In this document: positions 25,437 to 35,366 of the stretch, in pieces
Position numbering within the stretch: the stretch's first letter is position 1
How the letters are laid out: each line of letters begins with the position of its first letter
NCBI GenBank assembly: GCA_009698615.1
Contig: WLPU01000012.1
Span: 1 to 54,445, forward strand
DNA from: Actinomycetota bacterium
GTDB taxonomy: Bacteria > Actinomycetota > Actinomycetes > Nanopelagicales > Nanopelagicaceae
Length of the DNA: 54,445 bases
Reading direction: 5' to 3'
The notes under the pieces: generated by a model
The model's database searches: none
What the model was told of the DNA's origin: nothing
Seen by the model: the letters and a program-made list of their open reading frames with translations, nothing else
Translations under genes and position numbers: made by a program

Positions 25437-27808
25437 GCACCCCTGCAGAAAGGTATGCAGCATCAAGAAAAAGTTCGGCTTCGCCGATAACAAGTGAATT
25501 CGTAGCATCCCTACCTTTTGCCGTAGATGATTTCCAGTTACAGGGGTGTCAATCGGTGGAAGCTGGCCATGGGGTTCTTATCGCGGCCCCCACCGGCGCA
25601 GGTAAAACAGTTATCGGAGAGTTTGCTGCTTTCTTGGCTCTCAAACACAGTAAGAAATGCTTCTATACGACTCCAATAAAGGCGCTATCTAATCAAAAGT
25701 TTCAGGAATTTGTTGAAAGATTTGGACCCGAAAAGGTAGGGCTACTCACCGGTGACACAAGTATAAATTCAGATGCGGATATTCTTGTAATGACGACCGA
25801 AGTTCTTCGAAATATGTTGTACGCAAACTCGTCAACTCTTACTACTTTAGGTTTCGTCGTGATGGATGAGGTCCACTATCTCGCAGATAAGTTTAGAGGG
25901 GCGGTTTGGGAGGAAGTTCTCATCCATCTGATGGAGAGCGTGCAGGTGATATCACTTTCAGCAACCGTGTCCAATGCGGAAGAGTTTGGTGAATGGCTGC
26001 AAGAGATTCGTGGCGATACAGACGTGATCGTCACTGAAACCAGGCCCGTACCGCTCTATCAACACATCCTTATTGACGGGTCTATGCTTGATCTCTTCAT
26101 AGAAGGCGGAAGAGTTAATCCGGAAATTCAGCGTCGCGAACGAAATGCATTACGACCCACGAAAGCCACACATTACCGACGATCTGATCGCGATGGCGAT
26201 GGACAACGGTTGTCTAGGGCGCAGGTTATAGAACTTCTCAATCGCGAACAGTTATTGCCTGCCATAACATTCATCTTTTCTCGCGTTGGATGCGACGCTG
26301 CAGTACGGCAATGTCTAGTCGCAGGTGTGCGACTCACCACGCCAGAGGAAAGACACGAGATTCATGAAACCGCAATCAAATACACTCAGAACATCGATGA
26401 GGAAGATCTAGAATTACTTGGATTTCAAGAGTGGTTGTCAGCTCTTGAGAGAGGCGTTGCGGCTCATCACGCCGGTTTGTTACCTAGCTTCAAATCAACT
26501 GTTGAAGATCTTTTCCAGCGCGGTCTCATTAAGGCGGTCTTTGCAACCGAGACACTTGCTTTAGGAATCAATATGCCGGCTAAAACTGTGGTCCTCGAGA
26601 AATTGATTAAATGGAATGGTGAAGCACACGTTCCCATTACGCCAGGGGAGTACACGCAATTAACTGGAAGGGCTGGAAGGAGAGGTATCGATATAGAAGG
26701 TAACGCGCTAGTGCAATGGTCTCCGACGGTGGATTCCGCTACCGCCGCAGGCCTTGCATCGACGCGAACTTACCCACTGAAATCTTCTTTCACACCCACC
26801 TATAACATGGCAATAAATCTAATATCACAGCTTGGACGCGATCGTGCTCGCGGGTCACTGGAGTCTTCTTTCGCGCAATTTCAGGCAGACAGAGCAGTGG
26901 TGGGTCTTAGCCGTCAAATCAAGAAAAACGATTCTGCAATCCATGAATTTCAGTTAGAAAGTAATTGCCACCTCGGGGACTTTGCGGGCTATATTTCTAT
27001 ACGCAGAGAGATTCGCGAAACCGAGGCACTTCTTTCCAAACGGACTGCAAAAAAGGGCTTCGATCAAAAACAAAGAACTCATTTGGAATCTGAATTAGGA
27101 GACCAGAAACGCTCACTGCGAAACCATCCTTGCCACGGCTGTAATGATCGTGAGGCGCATGCGCGAATCGCAGAAAGAGCTGACCGACTTCGACGCGAGA
27201 ACGCTGGGTTGACCGCAAGAGTCGAGAATCGAACTAATGTAATTGCGAAAACTTTCGATCGTGTTTGCGATGTTCTCACCGAACTGGAATATATCCGCGC
27301 TGATAAGACTCTGCCGCAAGGCCAGATTCTCGCCAAGATTTATGCTGAATCAGATCTTTTATTAACTGAAGCAATACGTCAAGGTTTGCTGGATAAACTT
27401 TCGGCACCTGAACTTGTGTCAGTGATCTCTTGCGTCATCTTCGAGGCTCGCACGCAAGAAACTTTGGCACCTCGAATTCCAAGTGGCAATGTGCAATCGG
27501 TTCTAGCACAGGTGGTCTCCCTTTGGTCTCAACTAGAAACCCTCGAAAGTAAACATCAGGTTAAGACGCAACGAGAGCCGGATTTTGGTTTTTGTTGGAT
27601 TGCTTTTAGATGGGCAAACGGCCATTCCCTACAAAGTGTGCTTAAGGGCAGCGATCTATCGGTCGGAGATTTCGTTCGTTCTATGCGACAACTTATAGAT
27701 TTACTGAATCAGGTCAGCACAGCAAGTCCCACTCTTCGCCCTCGATGCCGAGAGGCACTCACGCGGATTGACCATGGAGTCGTTGCATACATGGCGGCCG
27801 TCCTATGA
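25433..27808 (+). CDS. Ski2/Mtr4-like DEAD/DEAH-box RNA helicase (HelY-type)
   Basis: A 791-residue ATP-dependent helicase of the Ski2/Mtr4 type. Motif I APTGAGKT is near 53-60, motif II MDEVH near 143, motif III SLSAT near 174 and motif VI QLTGRAGRRG near 411. The C-terminal DSHCT-type region includes CHGCND near 565, a possible metal site. Mycobacterial HelY is around 900 residues, so this copy is shortened. It is coupled to both neighbours by ATGA overlaps and is likely to act on structured or decaying RNA. Confidence 0.9.
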   Translation: MSTPAERYAASRKSSASPITSEFVASLPFAVDDFQLQGCQSVEAGHGVLIAAPTGAGKTVIGEFAAFLALKHSKKCFYTTPIKALSNQKFQEFVERFGPEKVGLLTGDTSINSDADILVMTTEVLRNMLYANSSTLTTLGFVVMDEVHYLADKFRGAVWEEVLIHLMESVQVISLSATVSNAEEFGEWLQEIRGDTDVIVTETRPVPLYQHILIDGSMLDLFIEGGRVNPEIQRRERNALRPTKATHYRRSDRDGDGQRLSRAQVIELLNREQLLPAITFIFSRVGCDAAVRQCLVAGVRLTTPEERHEIHETAIKYTQNIDEEDLELLGFQEWLSALERGVAAHHAGLLPSFKSTVEDLFQRGLIKAVFATETLALGINMPAKTVVLEKLIKWNGEAHVPITPGEYTQLTGRAGRRGIDIEGNALVQWSPTVDSATAAGLASTRTYPLKSSFTPTYNMAINLISQLGRDRARGSLESSFAQFQADRAVVGLSRQIKKNDSAIHEFQLESNCHLGDFAGYISIRREIRETEALLSKRTAKKGFDQKQRTHLESELGDQKRSLRNHPCHGCNDREAHARIAERADRLRRENAGLTARVENRTNVIAKTFDRVCDVLTELEYIRADKTLPQGQILAKIYAESDLLLTEAIRQGLLDKLSAPELVSVISCVIFEARTQETLAPRIPSGNVQSVLAQVVSLWSQLETLESKHQVKTQREPDFGFCWIAFRWANGHSLQSVLKGSDLSVGDFVRSMRQLIDLLNQVSTASPTLRPRCREALTRIDHGVVAYMAAVL

Positions 27809-28704
27809 CTTTGATGCTTCTAGACAGTGCCTCGTTGTGGTATCGGGCGTATTACGGAATGCCCGATACCTTAGTTGCTCCTGATGGGACGCCAGTTAAC
27901 GCAATCCGTGGATATTTGGATATGACCGCAAAGCTCATAACGCAATACAAACCAAAGCGGTTGGTTGCATGCATAGAGGGTGATTGGCGCCCAAGTTGGC
28001 GTGTTGAACTATTTCCAGAGTACAAAGCGAATCGAGTGGATGACACTGGCCAGGAAGAAGAGCCAGACACTTTGGCACCGCAAATTCCAATCCTTTTAGA
28101 TGTAATGGATGCCTTTGGTTTTACTGTAATAGGTATCGATGATTATGAAGCTGATGACGTAATCGCCTCTTTTAGTGTTCAAGAAGAGGGGCCAGTTCGC
28201 ATCGTCACCGGAGATCGAGATCTCTTCCAAATGGTTGACGATAAACGCAACGTCAAAGTTATTTATTTGGCCAAGGGGCTTTCGCAGCATGACCTTGTAG
28301 ATTTACGTTGGATCGCAAAGCGTTATGAAATCCCAGGGGATAGATACGGACTTTTCGCAATGTTTCGTGGTGATCCATCAGATGGACTTCCTGGCGTCAA
28401 AGGTATTGGCGTCAAGGGTGCGGCCGTAATTGCCAATCATTTTGAGAATGTAGATGAAGCGCTTGAGGCGGCCCAAAAAGGGCATCCAGCATTGACACCA
28501 GCCCTTATCAAAAGAATTCTAAAAGGTAGAGACTATTTAACAATTGCACCAAGATTAGTTCAGTGCGCTATAAATATTTCTTTACCGCAAGTTTCGTTGG
28601 CGTTACCTTCCAAACCTGCCGATCTATCCGCAATCTATGAATTGCAAAAAAGATTTGGATTAGGTGCAAGTGTCGATAGATTGATTGCTGCCCTCGGATG
28701 GTAG
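27805..28704 (+). CDS. 5'-3' exonuclease (PolI N-terminal-like)
   Basis: A 299-residue stand-alone homologue of the DNA polymerase I 5' nuclease domain. Metal-binding acidic residues are in LLDSAS (N-terminus), DDYEADDVIASF near 112, IVTGDRDLFQM near 133 and FRGDPSDGLPGVKGIG near 188, the last being the helix-hairpin-helix. It cuts flaps or RNA primers in replication and repair. It overlaps helicase by 4 bases and lnt by 7. Confidence 0.92.
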   Translation: MTLMLLDSASLWYRAYYGMPDTLVAPDGTPVNAIRGYLDMTAKLITQYKPKRLVACIEGDWRPSWRVELFPEYKANRVDDTGQEEEPDTLAPQIPILLDVMDAFGFTVIGIDDYEADDVIASFSVQEEGPVRIVTGDRDLFQMVDDKRNVKVIYLAKGLSQHDLVDLRWIAKRYEIPGDRYGLFAMFRGDPSDGLPGVKGIGVKGAAVIANHFENVDEALEAAQKGHPALTPALIKRILKGRDYLTIAPRLVQCAINISLPQVSLALPSKPADLSAIYELQKRFGLGASVDRLIAALGW

Positions 28705-30131
28705 TTCTCCTAGCCGCTCTGGCCGGCCTGTTGTTAAGTGGGGCCTTCCTCCCTCTTGGTTGGTGGTTTTTGGCCCAACTTTCATTCGTTCTATTGTTTA
28801 TCGCCCTAGAAAGCCGGGGGCTTGCTTGGCGTTTAGCGTCAATGTTTTCGTACTCCTTTGTCTGCTTCGCAGTTGTTCTACATTGGTCTAGCACGTACGT
28901 GGGGGTGCTTCCATGGTTTTTGCTCACCTGTCTAGAAAGCATCTTCTTTTTACCCTTAGCTTTCATAACGCCCATTCGGTCATGGCGCATCTTTCTTTTT
29001 CCCTCCAGTTGGATATTGATAGAGGAACTTCGATCGCATTTCCCATTTGGTGGGTTTGGGTGGGGAAGGGTTGCATTCTCGCAATCGAATTCACCTCTTG
29101 TTTCGATCGCATCTATCGGAGGAGGACCGTTACTTTCATTCATCACTATCTCAATGGCGTTAGTAATTTACCTCTTCATACGTCACAAATCTCGACAGGG
29201 TATTTATATATCCGTGTTGGTGGCAATTGTTGGGGCACTGCCCTTGATGCAATCCCGAACAATTTCTGCTGGCACTGTAGAAGTTGCCGCAGTTCAGGCA
29301 GGCGTGAAACACCTTGGTTTGAACTTCAATGAACGGGCAGCGCAAGTTTTTTACGATCATTTAGCACTTAGCCGCCAATATCTGATTTCTACAAAGGTTA
29401 AACCTGATGTAATCATTTGGCCTGAGAATGCTATAGATATCGATCCGGCAATCCATGTTGAGATAGGTCGCGAATTGAGCGAACTGGCGAATGCATTCCA
29501 AGTTCCAATAATTGCTGGTGCAGTTCTGGGGGAGTCCGAAACTTTGAGGAATGCTTCAATTTTGTGGCGTCCGAAGGTGGGATTGGACGGCGAATACATT
29601 AAGAACCATCTGACGCCATTTGGCGAGTACATGCCCTTGCGTTCGCTAGCTGAATTTATCTCGCCATTCGCACAAAAAGTGTCTGATTTTCATCCAGGAA
29701 GCGATGTACATGTCCACTCAATCAATAGTGCAAGAATATCTCCGATCATTTGTTTTGATCTTCTGGATGATGGACTGGTTACTCGCTTAACTAAACAAGG
29801 CAATGTGATCGCCCTGCAGACCAATAGCGCAACCTTCGGTCGATCTGCCCAGAGCGCTCAGGAATTTGCAATTGCTCGCATTCGTGCAGTGGAACACGGA
29901 CGCTCGATAATCAGCATTTCCACCAGCGGTGTGAGCGGCTTTATTGATCGTTCCGGACAATTTTCTGCATTAACCACTATCAACCAAGCGGTCGTCATCT
30001 CTAAACGCGTGCAGCTTTTCGAAGGTACGACAGTGTCGGACAGGTATAGACCCGGGATTACCTGGTCAGTTATCCTGTTGCCTTATCTTGCTGCACTAGC
30101 ACTTTTGCGACGTAGAGGGGGAAAAATATGA
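28698..30131 (+). CDS. lnt: Apolipoprotein N-acyltransferase
   Basis: Membrane enzyme that N-acylates the lipid-modified cysteine of lipoproteins. The 477-residue protein has about six N-terminal membrane helices, a nitrilase-like domain (about 195-440) and a C-terminal helix. The catalytic triad is visible: Glu in WPENAID near 236, Lys in YIKNHLTPFGEY near 303, Cys in IICFDLLDDG near 355. It overlaps ppm1 by 4 bases. In mycobacteria these two functions are fused in one protein; here they are separate but coupled genes. Confidence 0.93.
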   Translation: MVVLLAALAGLLLSGAFLPLGWWFLAQLSFVLLFIALESRGLAWRLASMFSYSFVCFAVVLHWSSTYVGVLPWFLLTCLESIFFLPLAFITPIRSWRIFLFPSSWILIEELRSHFPFGGFGWGRVAFSQSNSPLVSIASIGGGPLLSFITISMALVIYLFIRHKSRQGIYISVLVAIVGALPLMQSRTISAGTVEVAAVQAGVKHLGLNFNERAAQVFYDHLALSRQYLISTKVKPDVIIWPENAIDIDPAIHVEIGRELSELANAFQVPIIAGAVLGESETLRNASILWRPKVGLDGEYIKNHLTPFGEYMPLRSLAEFISPFAQKVSDFHPGSDVHVHSINSARISPIICFDLLDDGLVTRLTKQGNVIALQTNSATFGRSAQSAQEFAIARIRAVEHGRSIISISTSGVSGFIDRSGQFSALTTINQAVVISKRVQLFEGTTVSDRYRPGITWSVILLPYLAALALLRRRGGKI

Positions 30132-30865
30132 AAGCTCTGGTGATCATTCCCACCTACAATGAAGCTGATTCGATTCTGGAGATTGTTAACCAACTTCTCT
30201 CCTCTACATACAATTTTGATGTACTTGTCGTCGATGACGCTTCGCCAGATGGGACAGCGAAAATTGCGAAAAGTGTCCAATCGCTCCGAATCCATGTGAT
30301 TGAACGCTCGGAGAAAAATGGACTAGGTTCGGCATATCGAGCGGGTTTCACCTGGGCCCTGCAGCGGCCAATCTTCACGCACATCATCTCTATGGATGGC
30401 GATGGTTCTCATCAAGTTAAGGATCTCGCCCCCATGATTTCACTGGCCGACGAAGGATTCGATGTAGTTATGGGAACCAGATGGATGTCTGGAGGCGGGA
30501 TTCAAAACTGGCCGCTGCATCGACAATTGATTTCTCGAGTAGGAACGTTCTATGCGCAAAAAGCCCTATCTATGCCATTTAAAGATCTCACCGGCGGTCT
30601 TCGTCTCTATTCGGCCGCCATTTTGCGCCAACTACGAATCGAAGCCATTTTATCTGAAGGATACTGTTTTCAAATCGAGATGATCCGTGCTATCAATCAA
30701 ACGAACGCGAAGATAGCGCAATCACCAATCGTCTTCATCGAACGAACAACTGGGAACTCTAAAATGAGCCGGGCCATTGTGCACGAAGCATTGAGGCAAG
30801 TAACCATCTGGGGACTCCAGCGTAGGTTCACACCTAACGCCGATAAGTTACATTATGTAAAGTAA
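30128..30865 (+). CDS. ppm1: Polyprenol-phosphate mannose synthase
   Basis: A 245-residue family 2 glycosyltransferase transferring mannose from GDP-mannose to polyprenol phosphate, the donor for glycolipids and mannoproteins. The GDP-sugar site VVDDASPDGTAKIA is at about 35-48 and the catalytic DGDGSHQV near 92. It has no membrane domain of its own, so the adjacent Lnt may help anchor it, as in mycobacteria (inference). It ends 11 bases from convergent gcvP. Confidence 0.9.
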   Translation: MKALVIIPTYNEADSILEIVNQLLSSTYNFDVLVVDDASPDGTAKIAKSVQSLRIHVIERSEKNGLGSAYRAGFTWALQRPIFTHIISMDGDGSHQVKDLAPMISLADEGFDVVMGTRWMSGGGIQNWPLHRQLISRVGTFYAQKALSMPFKDLTGGLRLYSAAILRQLRIEAILSEGYCFQIEMIRAINQTNAKIAQSPIVFIERTTGNSKMSRAIVHEALRQVTIWGLQRRFTPNADKLHYVK

Positions 30866-30876
30866 GAAGAATCAGG

Positions 30877-33726
30877 CTAAGCAAAGGCCTCTATCGGTGG
30901 GCATGAGCAGACCAGATTGCGGTCGCCATAGGCTCCATCGATACGCCCAGTAGTCGGCCAATACTTACCCTTGGCGCCAATCAATTCACCTGGAATCAAG
31001 CCCGTGAGAGTCGCTGGGAAGGCTCCACGCTCTCGAGGGTAGCTCCTCTCCCAATTGGTCGCGGCAATGGCTCCGATGGTGTGCGGTGCATGGCGAAGGG
31101 CTGATTCTTCGACAGCAATCTTTCCATCAATGATCTCTTGAATCTCGCCACGGATTGCAATCATCGCATCGATAAAACGGTTCATCTCGATAACATCTTC
31201 TGATTCCGTAGGTTCAATCATCAAGGTACCTGCAACTGGGAATGACATGGTTGGTGCATGGAAACCAAAATCCATCAAGCGTTTAGCTATGTCATCAACC
31301 GTGACGCCAGAAACTTTCGTGATCTCGCGGACATCGAGGATGCATTCGTGAGCGACGAGACCCTTATTGCCTGTGTACAAGATTGGATAAGAGCTCTTTA
31401 AGCGAGATGCCATGTAATTCGCGTTGAGGATTGCGACCTCAGTTGCATGAGTAAGACCTTCTCCCCCCATCAAACGAATATATGCCCATGAAATTGGCAG
31501 GATGCTGGCAGAACCAAATGGCGCTGCAGAAATTGGACCAGGGCCTGTTGCAGGGCCTGCGAGGGCATCCATCGGATGGTTAGGAAGAAACGGCGCTAAG
31601 TGTGCCTTCGCGATAACGGGTCCAACACCTGGTCCCCCACCACCGTGAGGAATACAGAACGTTTTATGTAGATTAAGGTGTGAAACATCTGCACCAAATT
31701 TTCCTGGTTGCGCTGTTCCTACAAGTGCGTTGAGGTTTGCGCCGTCAACATAAACCTGACCGCCTCCATCGTGAACAAGTTCGCAGATTTCACTGATTGC
31801 CGACTCGAAGACGCCATGAGTAGATGGATAGGTAACCATGAGCGCCGCAAGCGCTGAGCCGTGTTCTGCAATCTTTGCCTTGAGATCATCAACACTGACA
31901 TTTCCAGCATCATCACATTCGATAACAACAACTTTCATGCCTGCCATCACTGCGCTGGCTGCATTTGTTCCGTGCGCACTTGATGGGATGAGGCAGATAT
32001 TGCGCCCCTGATCTCCACGTGAATCGTGATAATTACGGATTGCTAATAAACCAGCGAATTCCCCCTGGCTTCCAGCATTAGGTTGAAGAGATACAGCGTC
32101 ATAGCCGGTGATTTCAACGAGCCATTTGGATAGTTGATCAATTAGAAGTCGTGAACCGCGTGTCTGTTCTACAGGTGCAAATGGATGAAGTGATGCGAAC
32201 TCGGGCCATGTCACGGCTTCCATCTCGGTTGTGGCATTGAGCTTCATCGTGCAAGAGCCCAAAGGAATCATTGTGCGATCTAGTGCCAAATCCCGATCAG
32301 CCAGCGTGCGCAAATATCGCAACATGGCAGTTTCAGAGAAGTAGGTATTAAAGACTGGGTGTTGTAGATAGGCACTTGTACGTTTCACTGAATCGGCAAT
32401 CTGTGAAGCAGATGCGTTTGAAAGTCCCAAGATTTCTAGAACATCAGCAAATGTCTTTTCAGTAGTTGTCTCGTCAAAGGAGATACGGATTGCAGTGTCC
32501 GACACTTTGCCGAAATTAATCTTCTTCGCCTGTGCAGCTTTATGGATAGCCTCTGCATTCTTCACATCTACGGTTACGGTGTCGAAGACGATGTCATTGC
32601 GCGATGACGATACTTTCTGAAGGCGAGATGCGAAACCATGGATGCGCTCTGCTATCTGAGCAAGTCCCTTCGGACCGTGCCACATCGCATAGAAGGCGCT
32701 CATATTCGCAAGAAGAACTTGAGCAGTACAAATATTGCTGGTCGCCTTATCGCGACGAATATGTTGTTCGCGAGTTTGCAGCGCTAAACGGAATGCAGGG
32801 TTGCCATGAGAATCTACGCTCTGGCCTACGAGACGGCCAGGAAGTGATCGTTCTAGCCCAGTGCGAACTGCCATAAAGCCGGCATGTGGTCCACCGAATC
32901 CCATAGGAATACCGAAACGTTGCGCGGATCCCACTGCAATATCAGCGCCCCACTCCCCTGGAGCTTTCAGGAGTGTGAGTGCAAGTAAATCTGTCGCTGC
33001 AATAACGAGAGCGTTCTTAGAATGCGCGTACTGAGTTACTTGCGAATATTCGCAAATTTCTCCAGTTGTATCTGGATATTGAACGAGCAGACCGAAGAAT
33101 TCTCCGTCGAAACCATCACGAGCTACATGGCCAGAATCAACTTCAACGACCTTGATACCGAGTGGCTTTGCACGAGTGATAACAACTGCCTTTGTCTGTG
33201 GATGTACATGCTCTTCAATCAAGAAGACCGCATCATCCGATGTCTTGGAAGAGCGACGAGCAAGAGTCATTGCCTCTGCTGCAGCCGTTCCTTCATCAAG
33301 CATTGAGGCATTTGCAAGTGCTAGTGATGTCATATCGCAGATAACAGTTTGAAATGCAAAGAGAGCTTCGAGGCGACCTTGTGAAATTTCAGGTTGATAT
33401 GGCGTGTATGCGGTATACCAGGCGGGATTTTCTAAAACATTGCGCTTGATTACCGGAGGCGTAATTGTTCCGTAGTAGCCACTACCGATCAAAGATGTAA
33501 AGACTTGGTTCTGGGATGCAATCTGGCGCAGTTCAGCAATGACATCGACTTCACTCTTGGGGCCATCGAGAACGTCTTTGAGTTGCTTTGCGATATGGAT
33601 ATTTTCGGGAACTACATCTGCAATAAACTTCTTGATATCAGAGTAACCCAAGACGCCGAGCATCTGCGCTTCATCGGATGCCGATGGACCAATATGGCGA
33701 TCTTCGAAGTCCTGATAGTTACTCAA
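30877..33726 (-). CDS. gcvP: Glycine dehydrogenase (decarboxylating), single-chain P-protein
   Basis: P-protein of the glycine cleavage system; decarboxylates glycine with PLP and passes the aminomethyl group to GcvH. About 949 residues in one chain, with the PLP lysine in [17 protein letters not shown] in the C-terminal half. I place the start at TTG 33726 because GGGGAG lies 7 nt upstream; TTG 33744 would add six residues. gcvH is 3 kb upstream on the same strand; gcvT is not in the window. No glycine riboswitch precedes it. Confidence 0.95.
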   Translation of the reverse strand: MSNYQDFEDRHIGPSASDEAQMLGVLGYSDIKKFIADVVPENIHIAKQLKDVLDGPKSEVDVIAELRQIASQNQVFTSLIGSGYYGTITPPVIKRNVLENPAWYTAYTPYQPEISQGRLEALFAFQTVICDMTSLALANASMLDEGTAAAEAMTLARRSSKTSDDAVFLIEEHVHPQTKAVVITRAKPLGIKVVEVDSGHVARDGFDGEFFGLLVQYPDTTGEICEYSQVTQYAHSKNALVIAATDLLALTLLKAPGEWGADIAVGSAQRFGIPMGFGGPHAGFMAVRTGLERSLPGRLVGQSVDSHGNPAFRLALQTREQHIRRDKATSNICTAQVLLANMSAFYAMWHGPKGLAQIAERIHGFASRLQKVSSSRNDIVFDTVTVDVKNAEAIHKAAQAKKINFGKVSDTAIRISFDETTTEKTFADVLEILGLSNASASQIADSVKRTSAYLQHPVFNTYFSETAMLRYLRTLADRDLALDRTMIPLGSCTMKLNATTEMEAVTWPEFASLHPFAPVEQTRGSRLLIDQLSKWLVEITGYDAVSLQPNAGSQGEFAGLLAIRNYHDSRGDQGRNICLIPSSAHGTNAASAVMAGMKVVVIECDDAGNVSVDDLKAKIAEHGSALAALMVTYPSTHGVFESAISEICELVHDGGGQVYVDGANLNALVGTAQPGKFGADVSHLNLHKTFCIPHGGGGPGVGPVIAKAHLAPFLPNHPMDALAGPATGPGPISAAPFGSASILPISWAYIRLMGGEGLTHATEVAILNANYMASRLKSSYPILYTGNKGLVAHECILDVREITKVSGVTVDDIAKRLMDFGFHAPTMSFPVAGTLMIEPTESEDVIEMNRFIDAMIAIRGEIQEIIDGKIAVEESALRHAPHTIGAIAATNWERSYPRERGAFPATLTGLIPGELIGAKGKYWPTTGRIDGAYGDRNLVCSCPPIEAFA

Positions 33727-33745
33727 CGAACCACTCCCCTGCAAC

Positions 33746-33763
33746 AGTGCCCCTAAGCGTCCT
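33746..33763 (-). other. Small hairpin upstream of gcvP
   Basis: CCCTA and TAGGG (outer arms about 5 bp) frame a short loop roughly 20 nt before the gcvP start. It is too small for a glycine riboswitch. It may just be an RNA-stabilising or spacer structure. Confidence 0.3.
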
Positions 33764-33783
33764 AGGGAAGGAATCTACGAGTA

Positions 33784-34284
33784 TTAGGCGCCTTTCGCCT
33801 TCCGACGTTGAGAGAGTTCGTCGTTATTTTGCCCACTAATTACTTCTCCATCGAGTTCACCCGGCAATGTCGCCAAAGTACCTTCGACTTCACTCCATAC
33901 TTTACCGACTGCAATTCCGAATACACCTTGACCGCCAGCTAAAAGATCGATGATTTCGTCCGGGCTTGCGCATTCATAAATAGAAGCTCCATCGCTCATA
34001 AGGGTCATCCGCTCAAGTTCTGTTACTCCCCGCTCACGCAAATGGTTAACGGCTACGCGAATGTTCTGTAGCGATACGCCAGCATCAAGGAGTCTTTTAA
34101 CGATCTTCAGGACCAAAATATCTCGAAAGCCATAGAGACGCTGCGTTCCCGAACCCATAGCCTCTTGGATGCTAGGTTCTACAAGGCCCGTGCGCGCCCA
34201 ATAATCTAATTGGCGATACGAGATTCCTGCGGCTGAACAGGCAGTTGCGCCCCGGTAGCCAATGCGTTCAAATTCTTTTTCCAT
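33784..34284 (-). CDS. MerR-family transcription regulator (Rv1830-like)
   Basis: A 166-residue MerR protein. The DNA-binding part includes GYRGATACSAAGISYRQLDYWARTG (8-32), shared with the actinobacterial Rv1830 type that sits near gcvH/garA. The C-terminal half lacks an obvious metal-binding cluster. It precedes gcvP by 57 bases, and the two may be co-transcribed. A good promoter (TTGATT-17-TACATT) lies about 40 bases upstream of the ATG. Confidence 0.9.
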   Translation of the reverse strand: MEKEFERIGYRGATACSAAGISYRQLDYWARTGLVEPSIQEAMGSGTQRLYGFRDILVLKIVKRLLDAGVSLQNIRVAVNHLRERGVTELERMTLMSDGASIYECASPDEIIDLLAGGQGVFGIAVGKVWSEVEGTLATLPGELDGEVISGQNNDELSQRRKAKGA

Positions 34285-34322
34285 TAGGGGGAAACTCGTT
34301 TCTGAGGGGAAGGATCTAGGTA

Positions 34323-34351
34323 AATGTACGAGGCATACTCGTTAGAATCAA
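34323..34351 (-). promoter_or_regulatory. Promoter of merR(-gcvP)
   Basis: TTGATT (34346-34351), 17-nt spacer, TACATT (34323-34328) on the minus strand; the predicted transcript start is about 30 nt before the merR ATG. Confidence 0.6.
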
Positions 34352-34352
34352 C

Positions 34353-34390
34353 GACCGACACGATCAAAACCTCAAGTAGAGGTTAACGGT
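34353..34390 (-). terminator. Weak terminator after the 130-aa membrane protein gene
   Basis: ACCTC-TACTT-GAGGT stem followed by TTTTG on the minus strand, overlapping the end of the membrane protein gene. The stem is short, so termination would be partial. Confidence 0.35.
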
Positions 34391-34775
34391 TGCGACGGCG
34401 ACCCCGTAGAGCGATAAAGAAGATCAGGCTCATCGCCAGGCACGCTAAGGTCATCGAAATCTTCCCCGAACTTACTTTCCCGGGCGAAAATAGGGTGAAA
34501 GCCGCTATACCCGCACTAATAAAAGCCATTGCGGCGCACGCTTGCCGCAACCCTCTCTCCCCAGCAAAAGCAGCAACCAATGGGGCAAGTACGGAGGGAA
34601 TGAGCAAAATTACCCCCATAGATCGCAACGCCCACCGAAGTTCTGGAGATAACGCCAATGCACTAACACCCATAGAACTTGCAACCAGGTCCGGCCGGAT
34701 CATCAAGGCCACGGCTCCTAGAAAAAAAAGTCCAGCGGCGATTCGAAGAGCCATTGCTGCGCGATGAATTAACAC
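34383..34775 (-). CDS. Small four-helix membrane protein, unknown function
   Basis: A 130-residue hydrophobic protein that I do not recognise. It has about four membrane helices (roughly 8-28, 47-67, 79-97, 104-123) and a basic tail GRRRNR. The GTG start has no Shine-Dalgarno but TAGCGT six bases upstream, consistent with a leaderless start; ATG 34754 is the alternative. It lies between the DUF151 nuclease gene and merR, where mycobacteria have unrelated small genes. The antisense reading frame in the same place is a shadow. Confidence 0.65.
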   Translation of the reverse strand: MLIHRAAMALRIAAGLFFLGAVALMIRPDLVASSMGVSALALSPELRWALRSMGVILLIPSVLAPLVAAFAGERGLRQACAAMAFISAGIAAFTLFSPGKVSSGKISMTLACLAMSLIFFIALRGRRRNR

Positions 34776-34781
34776 GTGCTG

Positions 34782-34787
34782 ACGCTA
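34782..34787 (-). promoter_or_regulatory. -10 box of leaderless membrane protein gene
   Basis: TAGCGT on the minus strand, 6 nt, then GTG; no Shine-Dalgarno. Confidence 0.4.
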
Positions 34788-34871
34788 ACGAGAAAGGGAG
34801 TATCGCGTCTAGAGCAGAACGCTTTCAAATCCTGCAATACGCAAAGGTAGCCCATGGGAGTTTCTCTCGAA

Positions 34872-35360
34872 CTAAGCGAGAAAATCCTCTGGGTTGATCT
34901 GATCGAGGAACTCTCTAAATCGTTGAACCTCGTCATTGGCTTGCTCGTTCTGTGTTTCAGGAATCTCGATTCCTGCCTCATCGAGTAGAAGCTCACTTGC
35001 GTAAATCTTGCTGGAACAACGAAGCCCAAGTGCCAAGGCATCAGATGGACGTGCTGACACCACAATTTCAGCACCTGATGTTGGGTGCAAGATCAAATTC
35101 GCCATGAAAACGCCCTCGACAATTTCGGTGATCTGAACGGCCACGAGGGAGACCCCCAGGAGGTCCAAGACTTCCTTCATCAAATCATGCGTGAGAGGAC
35201 GCGGAGGTTTCACGCCCTGCTGGGCAAAAGCGATAGCAGTTGCTTCAACGGCGCCTACCCAAATCGGCAGGAAGCGGATTCCATCAACTTCTTTCAACAA
35301 AACGATAGGTTGATTTGAGGGCATCTCAACCCGAACACCCACAACATCTACCGGAATCAT
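34872..35360 (-). CDS. Bifunctional nuclease family protein (DUF151)
   Basis: A 162-residue protein of the DUF151 family, described elsewhere as having DNase and RNase activity. The conserved stretch RPLTHDLMKEVLDLLG is at about 54-69 and SARPSDALALGLR near 103. The C-terminus is acidic (residues ~130-162). Shine-Dalgarno AGGAAG precedes the ATG, 6 bases after the ftsR stop. This is the usual actinobacterial position after garA-ftsR. Confidence 0.88.
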   Translation of the reverse strand: MIPVDVVGVRVEMPSNQPIVLLKEVDGIRFLPIWVGAVEATAIAFAQQGVKPPRPLTHDLMKEVLDLLGVSLVAVQITEIVEGVFMANLILHPTSGAEIVVSARPSDALALGLRCSSKIYASELLLDEAGIEIPETQNEQANDEVQRFREFLDQINPEDFLA

Positions 35361-35366
35361 CGCTTC

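Noticed and set aside
33745-33783. Glycine riboswitch before gcvP
   Set aside because: The gap to merR is under 60 bases and holds only a 5-bp hairpin, far too small for a glycine riboswitch.
34390-34767. Antisense open frame over the 130-residue membrane protein
   Set aside because: Arg/Ala-rich shadow. The minus-strand frame has clear membrane helices and a leaderless start.
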